In this document: piece by piece, positions 36,557 through 45,801 of the stretch
Position numbering within the stretch: position 1 is the stretch's first letter
Layout of the letters: every line of letters begins with the position of its first letter
Origin: an uncultured Aquimarina sp.
Lineage (GTDB): Bacteria > Bacteroidota > Bacteroidia > Flavobacteriales > Flavobacteriaceae
DNA: 64,000 nucleotides
Direction: 5' to 3'
Assembly: GCA_947498455.1 (NCBI GenBank)
Contig: CANMKK010000004.1
Span: 144,336-208,335, forward strand
Program-made: the position numbers and the translations under genes
Notes under the pieces: model-generated
Told to the model about the DNA's origin: nothing
The model's input: only the letters and a program-made list of their open reading frames with translations
Databases searched by the model: none

Positions 36557-38008
36557 TTAGAATTCTATAATAAAAGAAGTTCCTTTATCGACTTGGCTTT
36601 CTACAGTAATAGAGCCGCCCATAGACTCTACTTGATTTTTAGTCAAAAATAAACCTATTCCTACAGCATCTTTGTTATAGTGGAATGTCTTGTACATACC
36701 AAATATTTTATCTTTAAATAAGCTCATATCAATACCTCTGCCATTGTCTGAAACTTTTAAGAATTGGCTTTTATCTTTAAGATATGTTTTTATATCAATA
36801 ACTGGATCTCTATCTGGATGTTTGTATTTTATTGCGTTGGTAATTAGATTTAATAGGATGCTTTCTAAATATGCCGGGATATAGTTTATTTCTTCTAATT
36901 CGCTGAAATCTGTTCGTATTTGCGAATTATTATTATTTATTATTTGACTTATTCCACTAGTTACAAGTTCTAATGATTCTTTGAATTTTACAGGAATTTT
37001 CTTCTGTTTATTATTGGTTTGTATGGTTACAATTTCATTTAAGTGTTCTATTGTTGTATTAAGATTAGAAGAGATGGTTTTTACTTCTTTAATTAGCTCT
37101 TCTTTTTCTTTTGGATCGTTAATATCTTCTATTAACTGAACCAATAGTGATAAATTGCTAGTATGTGATCTAAGGTTATGGGATACAATATGAGCGAAAT
37201 TAAAAAGTCTTGAGTTTTGAGCAGCAATAATGTCTACAGATTTTTGCAATCTGATTTCCTTTCTTTTTTGATCATCAATATCCTGAAAAACTCCACGAAC
37301 ACCTATTATTTCTTTATTTTCATTATACATAGGTTTTCCGATTGCTCTTGCCCAGAATTCTCTGTTATTAAGAGTAACCATTTTTATTTCGGTATTAAAT
37401 GGGATACCAGACATTGCACAATTAAAAAAACAATCTGCCGCCAATTGTCTACAATCTTCGGAATAATAATTAGCAGAGTCTTTTAAGGAGGGTTTATAAT
37501 CATCTGGATATTCTAGTATTTTGTAGGTTTCAAAATCCCAATAACTTTCTTTTTTATGAAAATCGACATACCAACTACCCGTTGATGTCATTTGCGCTGT
37601 TTCTTTATAATAAAAATTGTCTTTTATTATAGCCTGATCTGGTTCTAGTTTAACCTCGAAAAAAAATATAAAATTAATTTCTGACTTAATGTTTACTGGC
37701 AATTCATCATTTGTAGAACATCGAAACAGTTGATATTTATTTTCAACATTGAGTATTTTAATGTATTGCTTAAAATTAATGTTATTAAGCCTATAGCTTA
37801 TAAAGTTATCTCTGAAAATATCAAGATCTTCTTTATGTATTAGGTGTGTTAGAAAATAATCTATATCGGGTTGGATAGTGTTTGAGGAATACCCAAGAGT
37901 TTTGTAAAATTTTTTAGACCAGATTTCCCTGTAAGGGTCTTTGTATAATTCCCAATAGCCAGTATTGAAATCTTGTAATACATTATTGAAAAGTTCATTT
38001 TGGAGCAT
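36557..38008 (-). CDS. Cytoplasmic PAS-domain sensor histidine kinase
   Basis: 483 residues without membrane segments. Two PAS/PAC-like regions in the N-terminal half (YKDPYREIWSKKFYKTLGYS and WYVDFHKKESYWDFETYKIL, the latter with a PAC end ENKEIIGVRGVFQDIDDQKR), then a HisKA-type helix HIVSHNLRSHTSNLSLLVQL with phospho-His near residue 275, ILLNLITNAIKYKH N box, DNGRGIDMSL and AVGIGLFLTKNQVESMGG. It is followed by the single-domain regulator. The signal is cytosolic and unknown. Confidence 0.93.
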   Translation of the reverse strand: MLQNELFNNVLQDFNTGYWELYKDPYREIWSKKFYKTLGYSSNTIQPDIDYFLTHLIHKEDLDIFRDNFISYRLNNINFKQYIKILNVENKYQLFRCSTNDELPVNIKSEINFIFFFEVKLEPDQAIIKDNFYYKETAQMTSTGSWYVDFHKKESYWDFETYKILEYPDDYKPSLKDSANYYSEDCRQLAADCFFNCAMSGIPFNTEIKMVTLNNREFWARAIGKPMYNENKEIIGVRGVFQDIDDQKRKEIRLQKSVDIIAAQNSRLFNFAHIVSHNLRSHTSNLSLLVQLIEDINDPKEKEELIKEVKTISSNLNTTIEHLNEIVTIQTNNKQKKIPVKFKESLELVTSGISQIINNNNSQIRTDFSELEEINYIPAYLESILLNLITNAIKYKHPDRDPVIDIKTYLKDKSQFLKVSDNGRGIDMSLFKDKIFGMYKTFHYNKDAVGIGLFLTKNQVESMGGSITVESQVDKGTSFIIEF

Positions 38009-38145
38009 TAAAAATCAATTTTAAAAAAATCAATATAACAAGATATGAAATTCTAACTGTTTTCTTTAGCACAGTTTTTAATTTATGTATGTCTAATCAG
38101 GATTTTTAAAGAAAATCAATAAAAAGGATTGATAGAGGCTTGTTT

Positions 38146-38232
38146 AAGCTTCAAATTCCCCAAGGTTTGCCTTGAAAAAAATGATGGTTTTCGTAAGCAT
38201 ACCTCAAGAACTTGCTCCGAGGTTGTTAATTT
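38146..38232. repeat. Dispersed intergenic element, copy 5 (diverged)
   Basis: CAAATTCCCCAAGGTTTGCC with TTGAAA at the left and AACTTGCTCCGAGGTTGTTA at the right. The right end overlaps the stop codon of the 7TM-GAF-AraC gene (TAA at 38226–38228), so the element supplies the end of that reading frame. Confidence 0.65.
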
Positions 38233-39899
38233 CTAAACTCTTTAGGAGAAAGACCAGTATGTTTTTTGAATACACTATAGAATGTTGATTTTGAGTTAAA
38301 TCCTGATTCTAAGGCAATGTCTAAAATAGTGTAGTTTGTAAATTTAGAATCTTTTAGTTTAGATTTTGCATCTTCGATTCTGAAGCTATTTACATAATCA
38401 GAAAAATTTGTTTCACTTAGTTTATTTACTAATTGAGACAAATAATTACTGCTAATATTTAGCATTTTAGATATGCTGTCCAAACTTAGGTTTGAATCTC
38501 TATATATTTTGGCTTCTTTCATCAAAAAATGCAACTCCTTGAAATATAGGTTGTCATCTGTGATATTTATTGTGCTTCCAAGGTGAACTTGGGCAAGTTT
38601 CTTTCCAGTAAGTTTAGCTATTAATTGGAATAAAAAGATATGATTTTCATTAAAAAAGCCTTCTTGAGAGTTTTCAGAATCTAAAACGCCAACTACGAGA
38701 TCATTTACAAAAATAGGAACGGCTAACTCTGATTTTCTACTCATATCATCTACGATATATCTATTGTCATTAGATACGTTATGAATACACTCAAATGTTC
38801 CCGAAAATGCTACTTCCCCGACAATACCCTTACCTAAGGGTATTTCAATAGGGCTTAGGATTTTTCGTTCTCCGTTATTTTTATTTCCAAAGGCCGCCTT
38901 TTGAACCAGTATACCTTTCGATTTATCCAAAATATAAATAATGCAGTCCTCTAATTGTAGGTGAGAAATACAATTTTCTACAATATCCCAAAGTACATCT
39001 TCCAACTTATGTTTGTCAAATAAGGATGTCGAAAAATAGCTTAAAACCCCTGTTATTTGGGATGGAGCATCATAATGTATTAATTGTAACTCTTCTTCTG
39101 TGAACATATGATTTAATCCCGACATCTGGAAACTTTCTATAGCTTGTTGTACTTGCTCCGCTTCAATCTTATTATCCTCAGACACTTTATACAAGTGTTT
39201 TGATCCTAGAAAAAAGAAAATATAATAAAACAATACATATAATATCCAATACGGATAATAGGGGAAATGACCACTGATATCTTCTCTTATAAAAAATAAT
39301 AGAATAGTCAGCAACCAAAGGATATTAAATGTGATAAATATGGAAATAATGGTTTTGATCCATTTTGTCTTTTTTTTAACCTGCTTGTAGCTGAGGTTAC
39401 CTATAGTGTTTTCATATCTAAGAATAATAAGCAAGCACCATACACTTAGTATTATACTATATGCTAGAGCAGAGTTCTCATCAATTTCCGTATGGATTAT
39501 GGTGAATATCTTCTTAGAAATCCATGCATAGTCCATTATAATATTAATCTTAAGGATTGTATATAATGTAAAGAACCCTATAAACGGATATAAAAGGTAG
39601 AGTTTGTTTTTATTATAGATTTCTTCTTTTTTTAAATAGTAACAGATAAAAGCTGTTAAGTAAACTGGAGATAAATACTGAAAGGGAAGAAATAACATAA
39701 GAATCCAAGGTTGGAATTTATGAATTTTAAAATCCATTAGTAAAACCTGAATAATAACTAGATTGGCTGTTATAAAAAAACCATAGAAGTATCTATAAAT
39801 TTTGTTGCTTTTCCAATGTATAAAAAGTTTCCGGAGTGAAAGAATGACTAATACCAAACACCCTAAAAATATAATTATATTGTATGGATTTAATTTCAT
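38226..39899 (-). CDS. Membrane-bound regulator: 7TM-like, GAF and AraC helix-turn-helix
   Basis: 557 residues. N-terminal half has about seven hydrophobic helices (from residue 5 to about 235), then a GAF domain (about 280–430: DCIIYILDKSKGILVQKAAF, GKGIVGEVAFSG, VPIFVNDLVVGVLDSEN), then an AraC/XylS DNA-binding domain (about 455–557: SLDSISKMLNISSNYLSQLV and TILDIALESGFNSKSTFYSV, KKHTGLSPKEFR). This links an inner-membrane sensor directly to DNA. Target genes unknown; it could act on neighbours, but no direct evidence. Confidence 0.9.
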   Translation of the reverse strand: MKLNPYNIIIFLGCLVLVILSLRKLFIHWKSNKIYRYFYGFFITANLVIIQVLLMDFKIHKFQPWILMLFLPFQYLSPVYLTAFICYYLKKEEIYNKNKLYLLYPFIGFFTLYTILKINIIMDYAWISKKIFTIIHTEIDENSALAYSIILSVWCLLIILRYENTIGNLSYKQVKKKTKWIKTIISIFITFNILWLLTILLFFIREDISGHFPYYPYWILYVLFYYIFFFLGSKHLYKVSEDNKIEAEQVQQAIESFQMSGLNHMFTEEELQLIHYDAPSQITGVLSYFSTSLFDKHKLEDVLWDIVENCISHLQLEDCIIYILDKSKGILVQKAAFGNKNNGERKILSPIEIPLGKGIVGEVAFSGTFECIHNVSNDNRYIVDDMSRKSELAVPIFVNDLVVGVLDSENSQEGFFNENHIFLFQLIAKLTGKKLAQVHLGSTINITDDNLYFKELHFLMKEAKIYRDSNLSLDSISKMLNISSNYLSQLVNKLSETNFSDYVNSFRIEDAKSKLKDSKFTNYTILDIALESGFNSKSTFYSVFKKHTGLSPKEFRN

Positions 39900-40079
39900 T
39901 ATAAGATTTACAAACCTTTATATAAAATAACACAAAAAAACTAAAGGACACAGCAAATTAAAACTCATTTTTTTGAATTTTATCTTTGTTTATTTTTCTA
40001 GAACATCTATATACTCAAAATTCATATTGTATGGTGTAAAAGCTTACATCGATAAAGAATCGGCATAACAATAAATTTA
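39900..40079. other. Gene-free stretch upstream of the AraC-type regulator
   Basis: The 338-bp gap between the BNR-protein stop (40238) and the regulator start (39899) holds a repeat element at 40080–40180 and otherwise AT-rich sequence that presumably carries the regulator promoter. I see no open frame or clear -7 box in it. Confidence 0.5.
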
Positions 40080-40180
40080 ATCCACATTGTGGGTTTAATT
40101 CTCTGAAGCTTGCCCTGAAATTCTAAAATTTTGTATCCGATGCATGCTTCGTAGGCCTACTCGAGGTAGTTGACTATTGG
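40080..40180. repeat. Dispersed intergenic element, copy 2
   Basis: TCCACATTGTGGGTTTAATT, CTCTGAAGCTTGCCCTGAAA, TTCTAAAATTTTGTATCCGA, TGCATGCTTCGTAGGCCTAC, TCGAGGTAGTTGACTA. It aligns over its whole length with copy 1 at 12460–12560. Confidence 0.8.
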
Positions 40181-40237
40181 CATGTAGGATTCTTTGATAC
40201 CCACCCCGGTTTATTAGTTTATCAAAGACCTATATTT

Positions 40238-43090
40238 TTAATTAATTTCAAAAGACATTTTTTTTATGTTTTCTTTTTTAGAAACCTCAATACCATATTT
40301 TCCGGTAGGTAAATAGAATTTTCCATTCGTTCGTTTTGGTATATCTTCATCAGGAAATTCTTTAATTAATGCTTTTTTACCTTTTTCAGAAATCACAAGA
40401 TTGTATGGTATGTAATTCAATCCTCTATCAATGTCTGAAGAAAATTGTTGGAGTGTTTTTCCATTTTCGGTAGTAATTTTTATGGAGACAACTCCCGGAC
40501 TATTTGCATAACATTTAATCATTACAGATGGCTCTTCGGGCTCTAGCCATTTACTCCAAGAATTACCCCAATCTGATGAAAACGTTGCAGCTTCCATTTG
40601 GAATAAGTGTAGGTCAGAATTTAATATTTTTTCATTTAATTCTTGTAATGGTATTATGTTCGTTTTGTAGATACTCCTACCATGAGTTCCTAATAAAAGA
40701 TCATTGGTATCTGGTTGTATAACAATGTCATATACTGCTACATTAGGTAAATCTTTGGAGAAAGCTTGCCATGTTTCACCTTTATTTATAGATACGTATG
40801 CACCATTATCTGTTCCTAAGTAAACGATATTTTCATTTTTAGGGTCTTCTCTAATTACATTGACTGATGATATTGGTAAATCTTTTGAGATGCGCTGCCA
40901 GTTTTGTCCATAGTCATCACTTACATACACATAAGGTGTGAAATTATCCTGTCGATATCCATTTAGGGTTGCATACACTCGCTCTTTTTTGTGCGAAGAA
41001 GCAATCAGTCTAGAGACCCATAACTCTTTTGGAAGGTTATCTGATATTTTGTTCCAATTTCCTCCTCCATTTTTGGTGATATGTATTAAGCCATCATCGC
41101 TACCTGTATAAATAAGCCCAAATTGAAACGGAGATTCTGTAATAGTTGTTATGGTTCCGTATGCAACATTTCCTTTTTTACCTCCTGTAGTAAGATCATC
41201 GGATATTGCCATCCAATCATCTCCTTGATTCATAGATCTCATTAATTTGTTTCCTCCTAGATATAAGATATCTTGATTATGAGAAGATAATAGAATTGGT
41301 GTCTGCCAATTAAACCTATAAGGAGATTCGCCAAGTTCGTGCTTTGGTTGAATATAAATGCTTTCATTGGTGGCTCGATTTATTCTATAGTAGTTTCCAA
41401 ACTGAAACCCAGTATATACTATAGCACTATTTCTATTATCTATTTGTATTTGCATTCCATCTCCTCCTAAGATACTTTTCCATGGATATTGACCACTTTG
41501 ATGCCATTCAGAATTTTCTCGAGCATTTACAGGCCCCATCCATACTCCATTATCTTGTAGGCCACCGTAAACATTATATGGTTTTTCATGATCGACATTA
41601 ATTGCATAAAATTGTCCAACACTAGGTTGATTTGCCTTTATCCAATTGGCCCCATCATCATAAGAAATATTAACTCCTCCATCATTACCATTTATTAAAT
41701 GGTTTGGTTTTTTTGGGTTGATCCACAGGGCATGATGATCTGCGTGGACGTTTTTTGCACTAATACTTTTATACGTTTTTCCGCCGTCTTTTGATTTTAA
41801 AATGGGGACACCCGAAATATAGATATGATCTTTGTTCTTAGGGTTTACTTGTATCTGCGCAAAATAATATCCATAACTAAAAAATATATCATCCAAATAT
41901 TCTTTATGTGTTTTCTTCCAGTTTTTACCACCATCATCACTTCTGTATACTTCTGCCCCGATTACCGGCGTATCAAAAAGGTTAGCATTAGAATCTTCTA
42001 GGTATTTTGCTAGATCAACTGGTTTTACAGTACCAACCTTGATAAGTTGTTTTACATTTTTTGCTCTATACTTTTCCTGAAACCCATTAGACTTTAAATA
42101 TCTATTTAGTTCTTTATCATCAATATTAAGAAATGCTTCTACAGTCATAGTTTTAAAATCTTCTTTAGTAAGACCAGAACTTTTTTCTACAGAGTTTTCT
42201 TTATCTCGTCTATATTGACTATCGTGAACAGCATATAGTGTATGTTCATCATAGACTGCTAATCCTATCCTTCCCACTCCATCTCCCGTAGGGAAACCAC
42301 TTCCATTAATTGATATTTTACTCCAAGTATTTCCGGCATCTGTACTTTTATATATTCCGGATGCGGAACCACTACCTCTAAAATTCCAGGCTTTACGCTC
42401 CTTATCCCAAGCTGAAGCATACATAATATTAAAATTTCCAGGGGAAAAAGCCATGTCTATAATTCCTGTTTTATTATTAATGAATAATGTTTTCTCCCAG
42501 TTTTTTCCACCATCAATAGTTTTATAAACTCCTCTTTCTTGGTTTGTAGAATATAGATGACCAGTTACTCCTATGACTACTTCATTGGGATTGTTAGGAT
42601 TAATTAAAATTCTACCGATATGATGTGAATCAATTAGGCCAACATTTACCCACGTTTTACCTTTGTCTATAGATTTAAGAATGCCCGTACCTGCATATGA
42701 AGATCGAGAAGAATTGTTTTCTCCTGTGCCGACCCAAATTATATCATTTTTCCAATCTACAGCAATATCACCTACATTGATCGTTTCTGCATTATCTAAA
42801 ACAGGCTCAAAAGTAGTTCCATTATTTAAGGTATACCACAATCCTCCGGAGGCATAGGCAACATAAAACTCTGTAGTGTTTTCGGGGTTTATAGCGAGAT
42901 CTACTACACGGCCACTCATGATAGAAGGTCCAATGTTTTCAAATGGAATATTCTTTACTATTGATGCATTTTCTAATTTTTTTTTGAAAACACTTGATTC
43001 TTTAATAACACTTGGATCTGTTGGTATTTGCTGGGATAATAGGAGAGAAGTGCATAAAAAAAACGAAAAGGAAAGTATAGATGATTTCAT
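40238..43090 (-). CDS. Secreted sortilin/VPS10-like BNR (Asp-box) beta-propeller protein
   Basis: 950 residues with a signal peptide (SILSFSFFLCTSLLLSQQ). At least nine Asp-box motifs S/T-x-D-x-G-x-x-W are visible, for example SIDKGKTW, KTIDGGKNW, STDAGNTW, SDDGGKNW, SYDDGANW, TKNGGGNW, SDDYGQNW and SINKGETW, which mark the bladed sialidase/sortilin-like propeller. The C-terminal part lacks the recognisable T9SS sorting domain. Bacteroidota annotators often call these glycosyl hydrolases, but no catalytic residues are obvious, so binding or protease-like roles are equally possible. It stands alone. Confidence 0.88.
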   Translation of the reverse strand: MKSSILSFSFFLCTSLLLSQQIPTDPSVIKESSVFKKKLENASIVKNIPFENIGPSIMSGRVVDLAINPENTTEFYVAYASGGLWYTLNNGTTFEPVLDNAETINVGDIAVDWKNDIIWVGTGENNSSRSSYAGTGILKSIDKGKTWVNVGLIDSHHIGRILINPNNPNEVVIGVTGHLYSTNQERGVYKTIDGGKNWEKTLFINNKTGIIDMAFSPGNFNIMYASAWDKERKAWNFRGSGSASGIYKSTDAGNTWSKISINGSGFPTGDGVGRIGLAVYDEHTLYAVHDSQYRRDKENSVEKSSGLTKEDFKTMTVEAFLNIDDKELNRYLKSNGFQEKYRAKNVKQLIKVGTVKPVDLAKYLEDSNANLFDTPVIGAEVYRSDDGGKNWKKTHKEYLDDIFFSYGYYFAQIQVNPKNKDHIYISGVPILKSKDGGKTYKSISAKNVHADHHALWINPKKPNHLINGNDGGVNISYDDGANWIKANQPSVGQFYAINVDHEKPYNVYGGLQDNGVWMGPVNARENSEWHQSGQYPWKSILGGDGMQIQIDNRNSAIVYTGFQFGNYYRINRATNESIYIQPKHELGESPYRFNWQTPILLSSHNQDILYLGGNKLMRSMNQGDDWMAISDDLTTGGKKGNVAYGTITTITESPFQFGLIYTGSDDGLIHITKNGGGNWNKISDNLPKELWVSRLIASSHKKERVYATLNGYRQDNFTPYVYVSDDYGQNWQRISKDLPISSVNVIREDPKNENIVYLGTDNGAYVSINKGETWQAFSKDLPNVAVYDIVIQPDTNDLLLGTHGRSIYKTNIIPLQELNEKILNSDLHLFQMEAATFSSDWGNSWSKWLEPEEPSVMIKCYANSPGVVSIKITTENGKTLQQFSSDIDRGLNYIPYNLVISEKGKKALIKEFPDEDIPKRTNGKFYLPTGKYGIEVSKKENIKKMSFEIN

Positions 43091-43618
43091 ATTAAAGGTA
43101 ATTTAGTCCTACTTTGTTAAATAAAACATCCATATCTCAACCCTTCTTATTAATAGAAAGAGTTTTAAAGTCTCCCTTTGAAGAGGGATTTAGAAGGATG
43201 TAGATAGTATTTTAAAAAACACACACTGAATTCAAATCTATTAATTTAAGATAACAAAGTAAGGTTCGTTGATTGAAAAGTATGTAATGCATTCAGAGTG
43301 TCAAAATTTTTAGAGATAGTTTAACAACACTTTTGATTTATATTTGATATATTTTCTTGATTATTGGTCGATAACTAACCTATATGCTATGAAGAATTGA
43401 GATGTAATATGAACTTTAAGAGGTTAATTGCTGCCTAGCTATATAGATAATATTGATATTTCTGAAATACCATGAAATATTGTCTAAAGAGGAAGTGTTT
43501 TATGACATTATAAGTCTGATTAAAAATATCATTAGAAAACAGTGTAATTCTTAAGGTTAGTCCTAATACACAAATAATAACCTTATTTTTGGAAACACTT
43601 TTTTATTGGCACTGCCAA
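43091..43618. other. Gene-free AT-rich stretch with one short repeat-like block
   Basis: Holds divergent promoters for the BNR protein and the aminopeptidase. The block TCTCCCTTTGAAGAGGGATT (43171–43190) and its flanks resemble a dispersed sequence I associate from memory with other flavobacterial genomes; it occurs once here. No reading frame of note. Confidence 0.35.
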
Positions 43619-43706
43619 AGGGTTTAATACCCCGAGGCTTGCCTCGAAATTGAAAATATGCTTCCAACGAATGCCACGTGGGCTCGCCCCGAGGTAGTTT
43701 ACTAAA
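43619..43706. repeat. Dispersed intergenic element, copy 3
   Basis: TACCCCGAGGCTTGCCTCGA and ATTGAAAATATGCTTCC, then GGGCTCGCCCCGAGGTAGTT and TACTA. The left core is a near-perfect hairpin (CGAGGC-TT-GCCTCG). The element ends about 10 bp before the aminopeptidase ATG and creates a spurious upstream GTG start in frame with it. Confidence 0.8.
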
Positions 43707-43716
43707 AAATTATAGT

Positions 43717-45009
43717 ATGAAATACAACCCTATAGATAAGACTCTTTTTATAAAGAATCGTAAGAAGTTTACCGCTGAAATGAGACCCAATAGCATCGCT
43801 GTATTTAACAGTAATGATATATATCCAATTAGTGCTGATAGTACCATGCCATTTGAGCAACATAGAGATATTTTCTATTTAAGTGGTGTAGATCAAGAAG
43901 AAAGTATTTTGATACTTTTTCCGGATGCACCAAAAGAAAAACATCGAGAAATCCTTTTTTTAAAAGAGACTAATGAATTAATTGCTATTTGGGAAGGCGC
44001 AAAATTAACCAAAGAAGAAGCTTTAAACGTTTCTGGAATAAAAACAGTGTATTGGCTTCAGGATTTAGAAAAGATTTTCTTTGAGATTATGACACAGTGC
44101 GAAACGGTTTATGTAAATACCAATGAGCATTACCGATCTAATACAGAAACCGAAACTCGCGAAGACAGATTTACAAAATGGTGGAAGTCTAAGTATCCAG
44201 CTCACTCAGTGGCTAAGAGTAACCCTATCTTGCAACGATTGAGATCTGTAAAAGACTCTATAGAAATAGAACTGATTCAAACTGCTTGTAATATAACAGA
44301 AAAAGGTTTTAGAAGATTGTTAAATTATGTAAACCCAGATGTGTGGGAATATGGAATTGAAGCAGAATTATTACATGAATTTATTAATAATAGATCTAAA
44401 GGATTTGCTTATACTCCAATTATTGCTAGTGGTGCTAATGCCAATGTTTTGCATTATATAGAAAATAACAAACAGTGTAAAGAAGGGGATTTAATTTTAC
44501 TAGATGTAGCTGCGGAGTATGCAAATTATGCTAGTGACCTTACACGAACAATTCCTGTTTCAGGGAAGTATAATAAGCGTCAAAGAGAAGTGTATAGTGC
44601 TGTATTACGTGTAAAAAATGAAGCTACCAAAATGCTTAAACCAGGTGTTATTTTGGCCGAATACCATGTAGAAGTAGGCAAGATTATGACCTCTGAACTA
44701 ATAGGATTGGGGCTGTTGGATACATTAGACGTAAAAAATGAAAACCCGGATTGGCCTGCGTATAAGAAATATTTTATGCACGGAACATCACATCACATGG
44801 GGTTAGATACTCATGACTATGGAATTCTTACCGAACCGATACAGGCAAATATGGTTTTTACTGTTGAACCAGGAATTTATATTCCGGATGAAGGATTTGG
44901 AATTAGATTAGAGGATGATGTAGTCGTACAAGAAAAAGGTGAACCATTTAATCTTATGAGGAATATTCCTATTGAGATTGAAGAAATTGAAGAGATAATG
45001 AATCAATAG
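43717..45009 (+). CDS. pepP: Xaa-Pro aminopeptidase (aminopeptidase P, M24B)
   Basis: Removes N-terminal residues before proline. I place the start at the ATG 43717 (MKYNPIDKTLFIKNRKKFT), giving 430 residues; the frame is open to a GTG at 43678, but that segment is the dispersed repeat. N-terminal aminopeptidase P domain (EQHRDIFYLSGVDQEESILIL) and a pita-bread metalloprotease domain with metal ligands in LDVAAEYANYASDLTRT (Asp, Asp), HGTSHHMGLDTHD (His), FTVEPGIYI (Glu) and GIRLEDDVVV (Glu). It has its own terminator. Confidence 0.94.
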   Translation: MKYNPIDKTLFIKNRKKFTAEMRPNSIAVFNSNDIYPISADSTMPFEQHRDIFYLSGVDQEESILILFPDAPKEKHREILFLKETNELIAIWEGAKLTKEEALNVSGIKTVYWLQDLEKIFFEIMTQCETVYVNTNEHYRSNTETETREDRFTKWWKSKYPAHSVAKSNPILQRLRSVKDSIEIELIQTACNITEKGFRRLLNYVNPDVWEYGIEAELLHEFINNRSKGFAYTPIIASGANANVLHYIENNKQCKEGDLILLDVAAEYANYASDLTRTIPVSGKYNKRQREVYSAVLRVKNEATKMLKPGVILAEYHVEVGKIMTSELIGLGLLDTLDVKNENPDWPAYKKYFMHGTSHHMGLDTHDYGILTEPIQANMVFTVEPGIYIPDEGFGIRLEDDVVVQEKGEPFNLMRNIPIEIEEIEEIMNQ

Positions 45010-45053
45010 AATTGTGTACAACAACCTAAAAAAGGTTAAATGTAAGCTGTGAT

Positions 45054-45090
45054 AAAAAAACCATCAAAATAAATTTTTGATGGTTTTTTT
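45054..45090 (+). terminator. Intrinsic terminator of the aminopeptidase gene
   Basis: Stem AAAACCATCAAAA / TTTTTGATGGTTTT with a short TAAA-like loop and a terminal T run. Confidence 0.9.
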
Positions 45091-45307
45091 AAACGTTTAT
45101 CTTACATGTTTTTTTATATAGTTGAAACCTAGGAGAGTGGATTTTTTTAGAAAATTATATCGTATTTTTTTTTGTAACAACAGTGGTATTGTTATTATTT
45201 TTTGATTATTTGTAAAGAAAAATAAAATCATTTTAAAACACTGAATGTAAGTATTTTATGTGTTTTTTTGCAATGTTTGAAATATTTTTTTCTTAACATT
45301 AAAAACG

Positions 45308-45338
45308 TTTGGAAGTAAACAATAAATAGTTATTTTTG
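45308..45338 (+). promoter_or_regulatory. Strong Bacteroidota-type promoter
   Basis: TTTG at 45308–45311, exactly 19 bp, then TATTTTTG at 45331–45338: a full match to the TTTG-N19-TAnnTTTG consensus. Predicted start of transcription near 45345, about 455 bp before the GEVED-protein ATG. Confidence 0.8.
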
Positions 45339-45369
45339 CCCCGAAATTAAAACTTAAAATAATTTAAAA

Positions 45370-45417
45370 ATGAGAAGAGAGACACTAGTTTCTCAGTTAT
45401 TAAATCAAGCACTTTAG
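45370..45417 (+). CDS. Possible 15-residue leader peptide
   Basis: ATG at 45370 in an A-rich context (AATTTAAAAATG, typical of this genome) about 25 nt after the predicted transcription start; the frame MRRETLVSQLLNQAL stops at TAG 45415–45417. It is the first start codon of the transcript. It may be a leader peptide, the remnant of a gene, or chance. Confidence 0.35.
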   Translation: MRRETLVSQLLNQAL

Positions 45418-45801
45418 AAAGATATATGTACTACGAATAGTATCATATTAGAGAAAGATTTAATTATCAACTTTAAAATTAAATAAAATGTAGATAGGGC
45501 TATCATTAATGATCTTTATAGATGAAATAAAAACGCCAGATAGCGCTAATTTAAGCATAAACAATCTTCACATTTATACTTCAATAACAATCTAATTAGG
45601 AATAAGGAAGAAAAAGTACTTATTGCTTTTAGGAATATCTCATTGCCTAAGTTCTTTAGTTAATTAATCAGATGATATAGCTTAAAATAGAATATGGCTA
45701 GATGTGATATTAATATCATATAAAATACTTATCCTATAGGATAAGTATGGTAATAAAACAATAATAAATACAACAAACAATAAATTCTAATTTTTTTAAG
45801 A
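45418..45801 (+). other. Long gene-free leader before the GEVED protein gene
   Basis: About 380 bp with stops in all frames and no recognised RNA family. Its one strong structural feature is the 24-bp palindrome at 45725–45748. If transcription starts at the promoter near 45338, this is a 5' untranslated region of unusual length. Confidence 0.5.
45725..45748. repeat. Perfect 24-bp palindrome
   Basis: Half-site ATACTTATCCTA followed by its exact complement with no spacer, 54 bp before the GEVED ATG. No T run follows, so it is not a standard terminator. It could be an operator for a dimeric regulator or an RNA hairpin. Confidence 0.7.

Noticed and set aside
43678..43716. GTG at 43678 as the aminopeptidase start
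   Set aside because: The extension is encoded by the dispersed repeat element; the ATG at 43717 starts the conserved N terminus.
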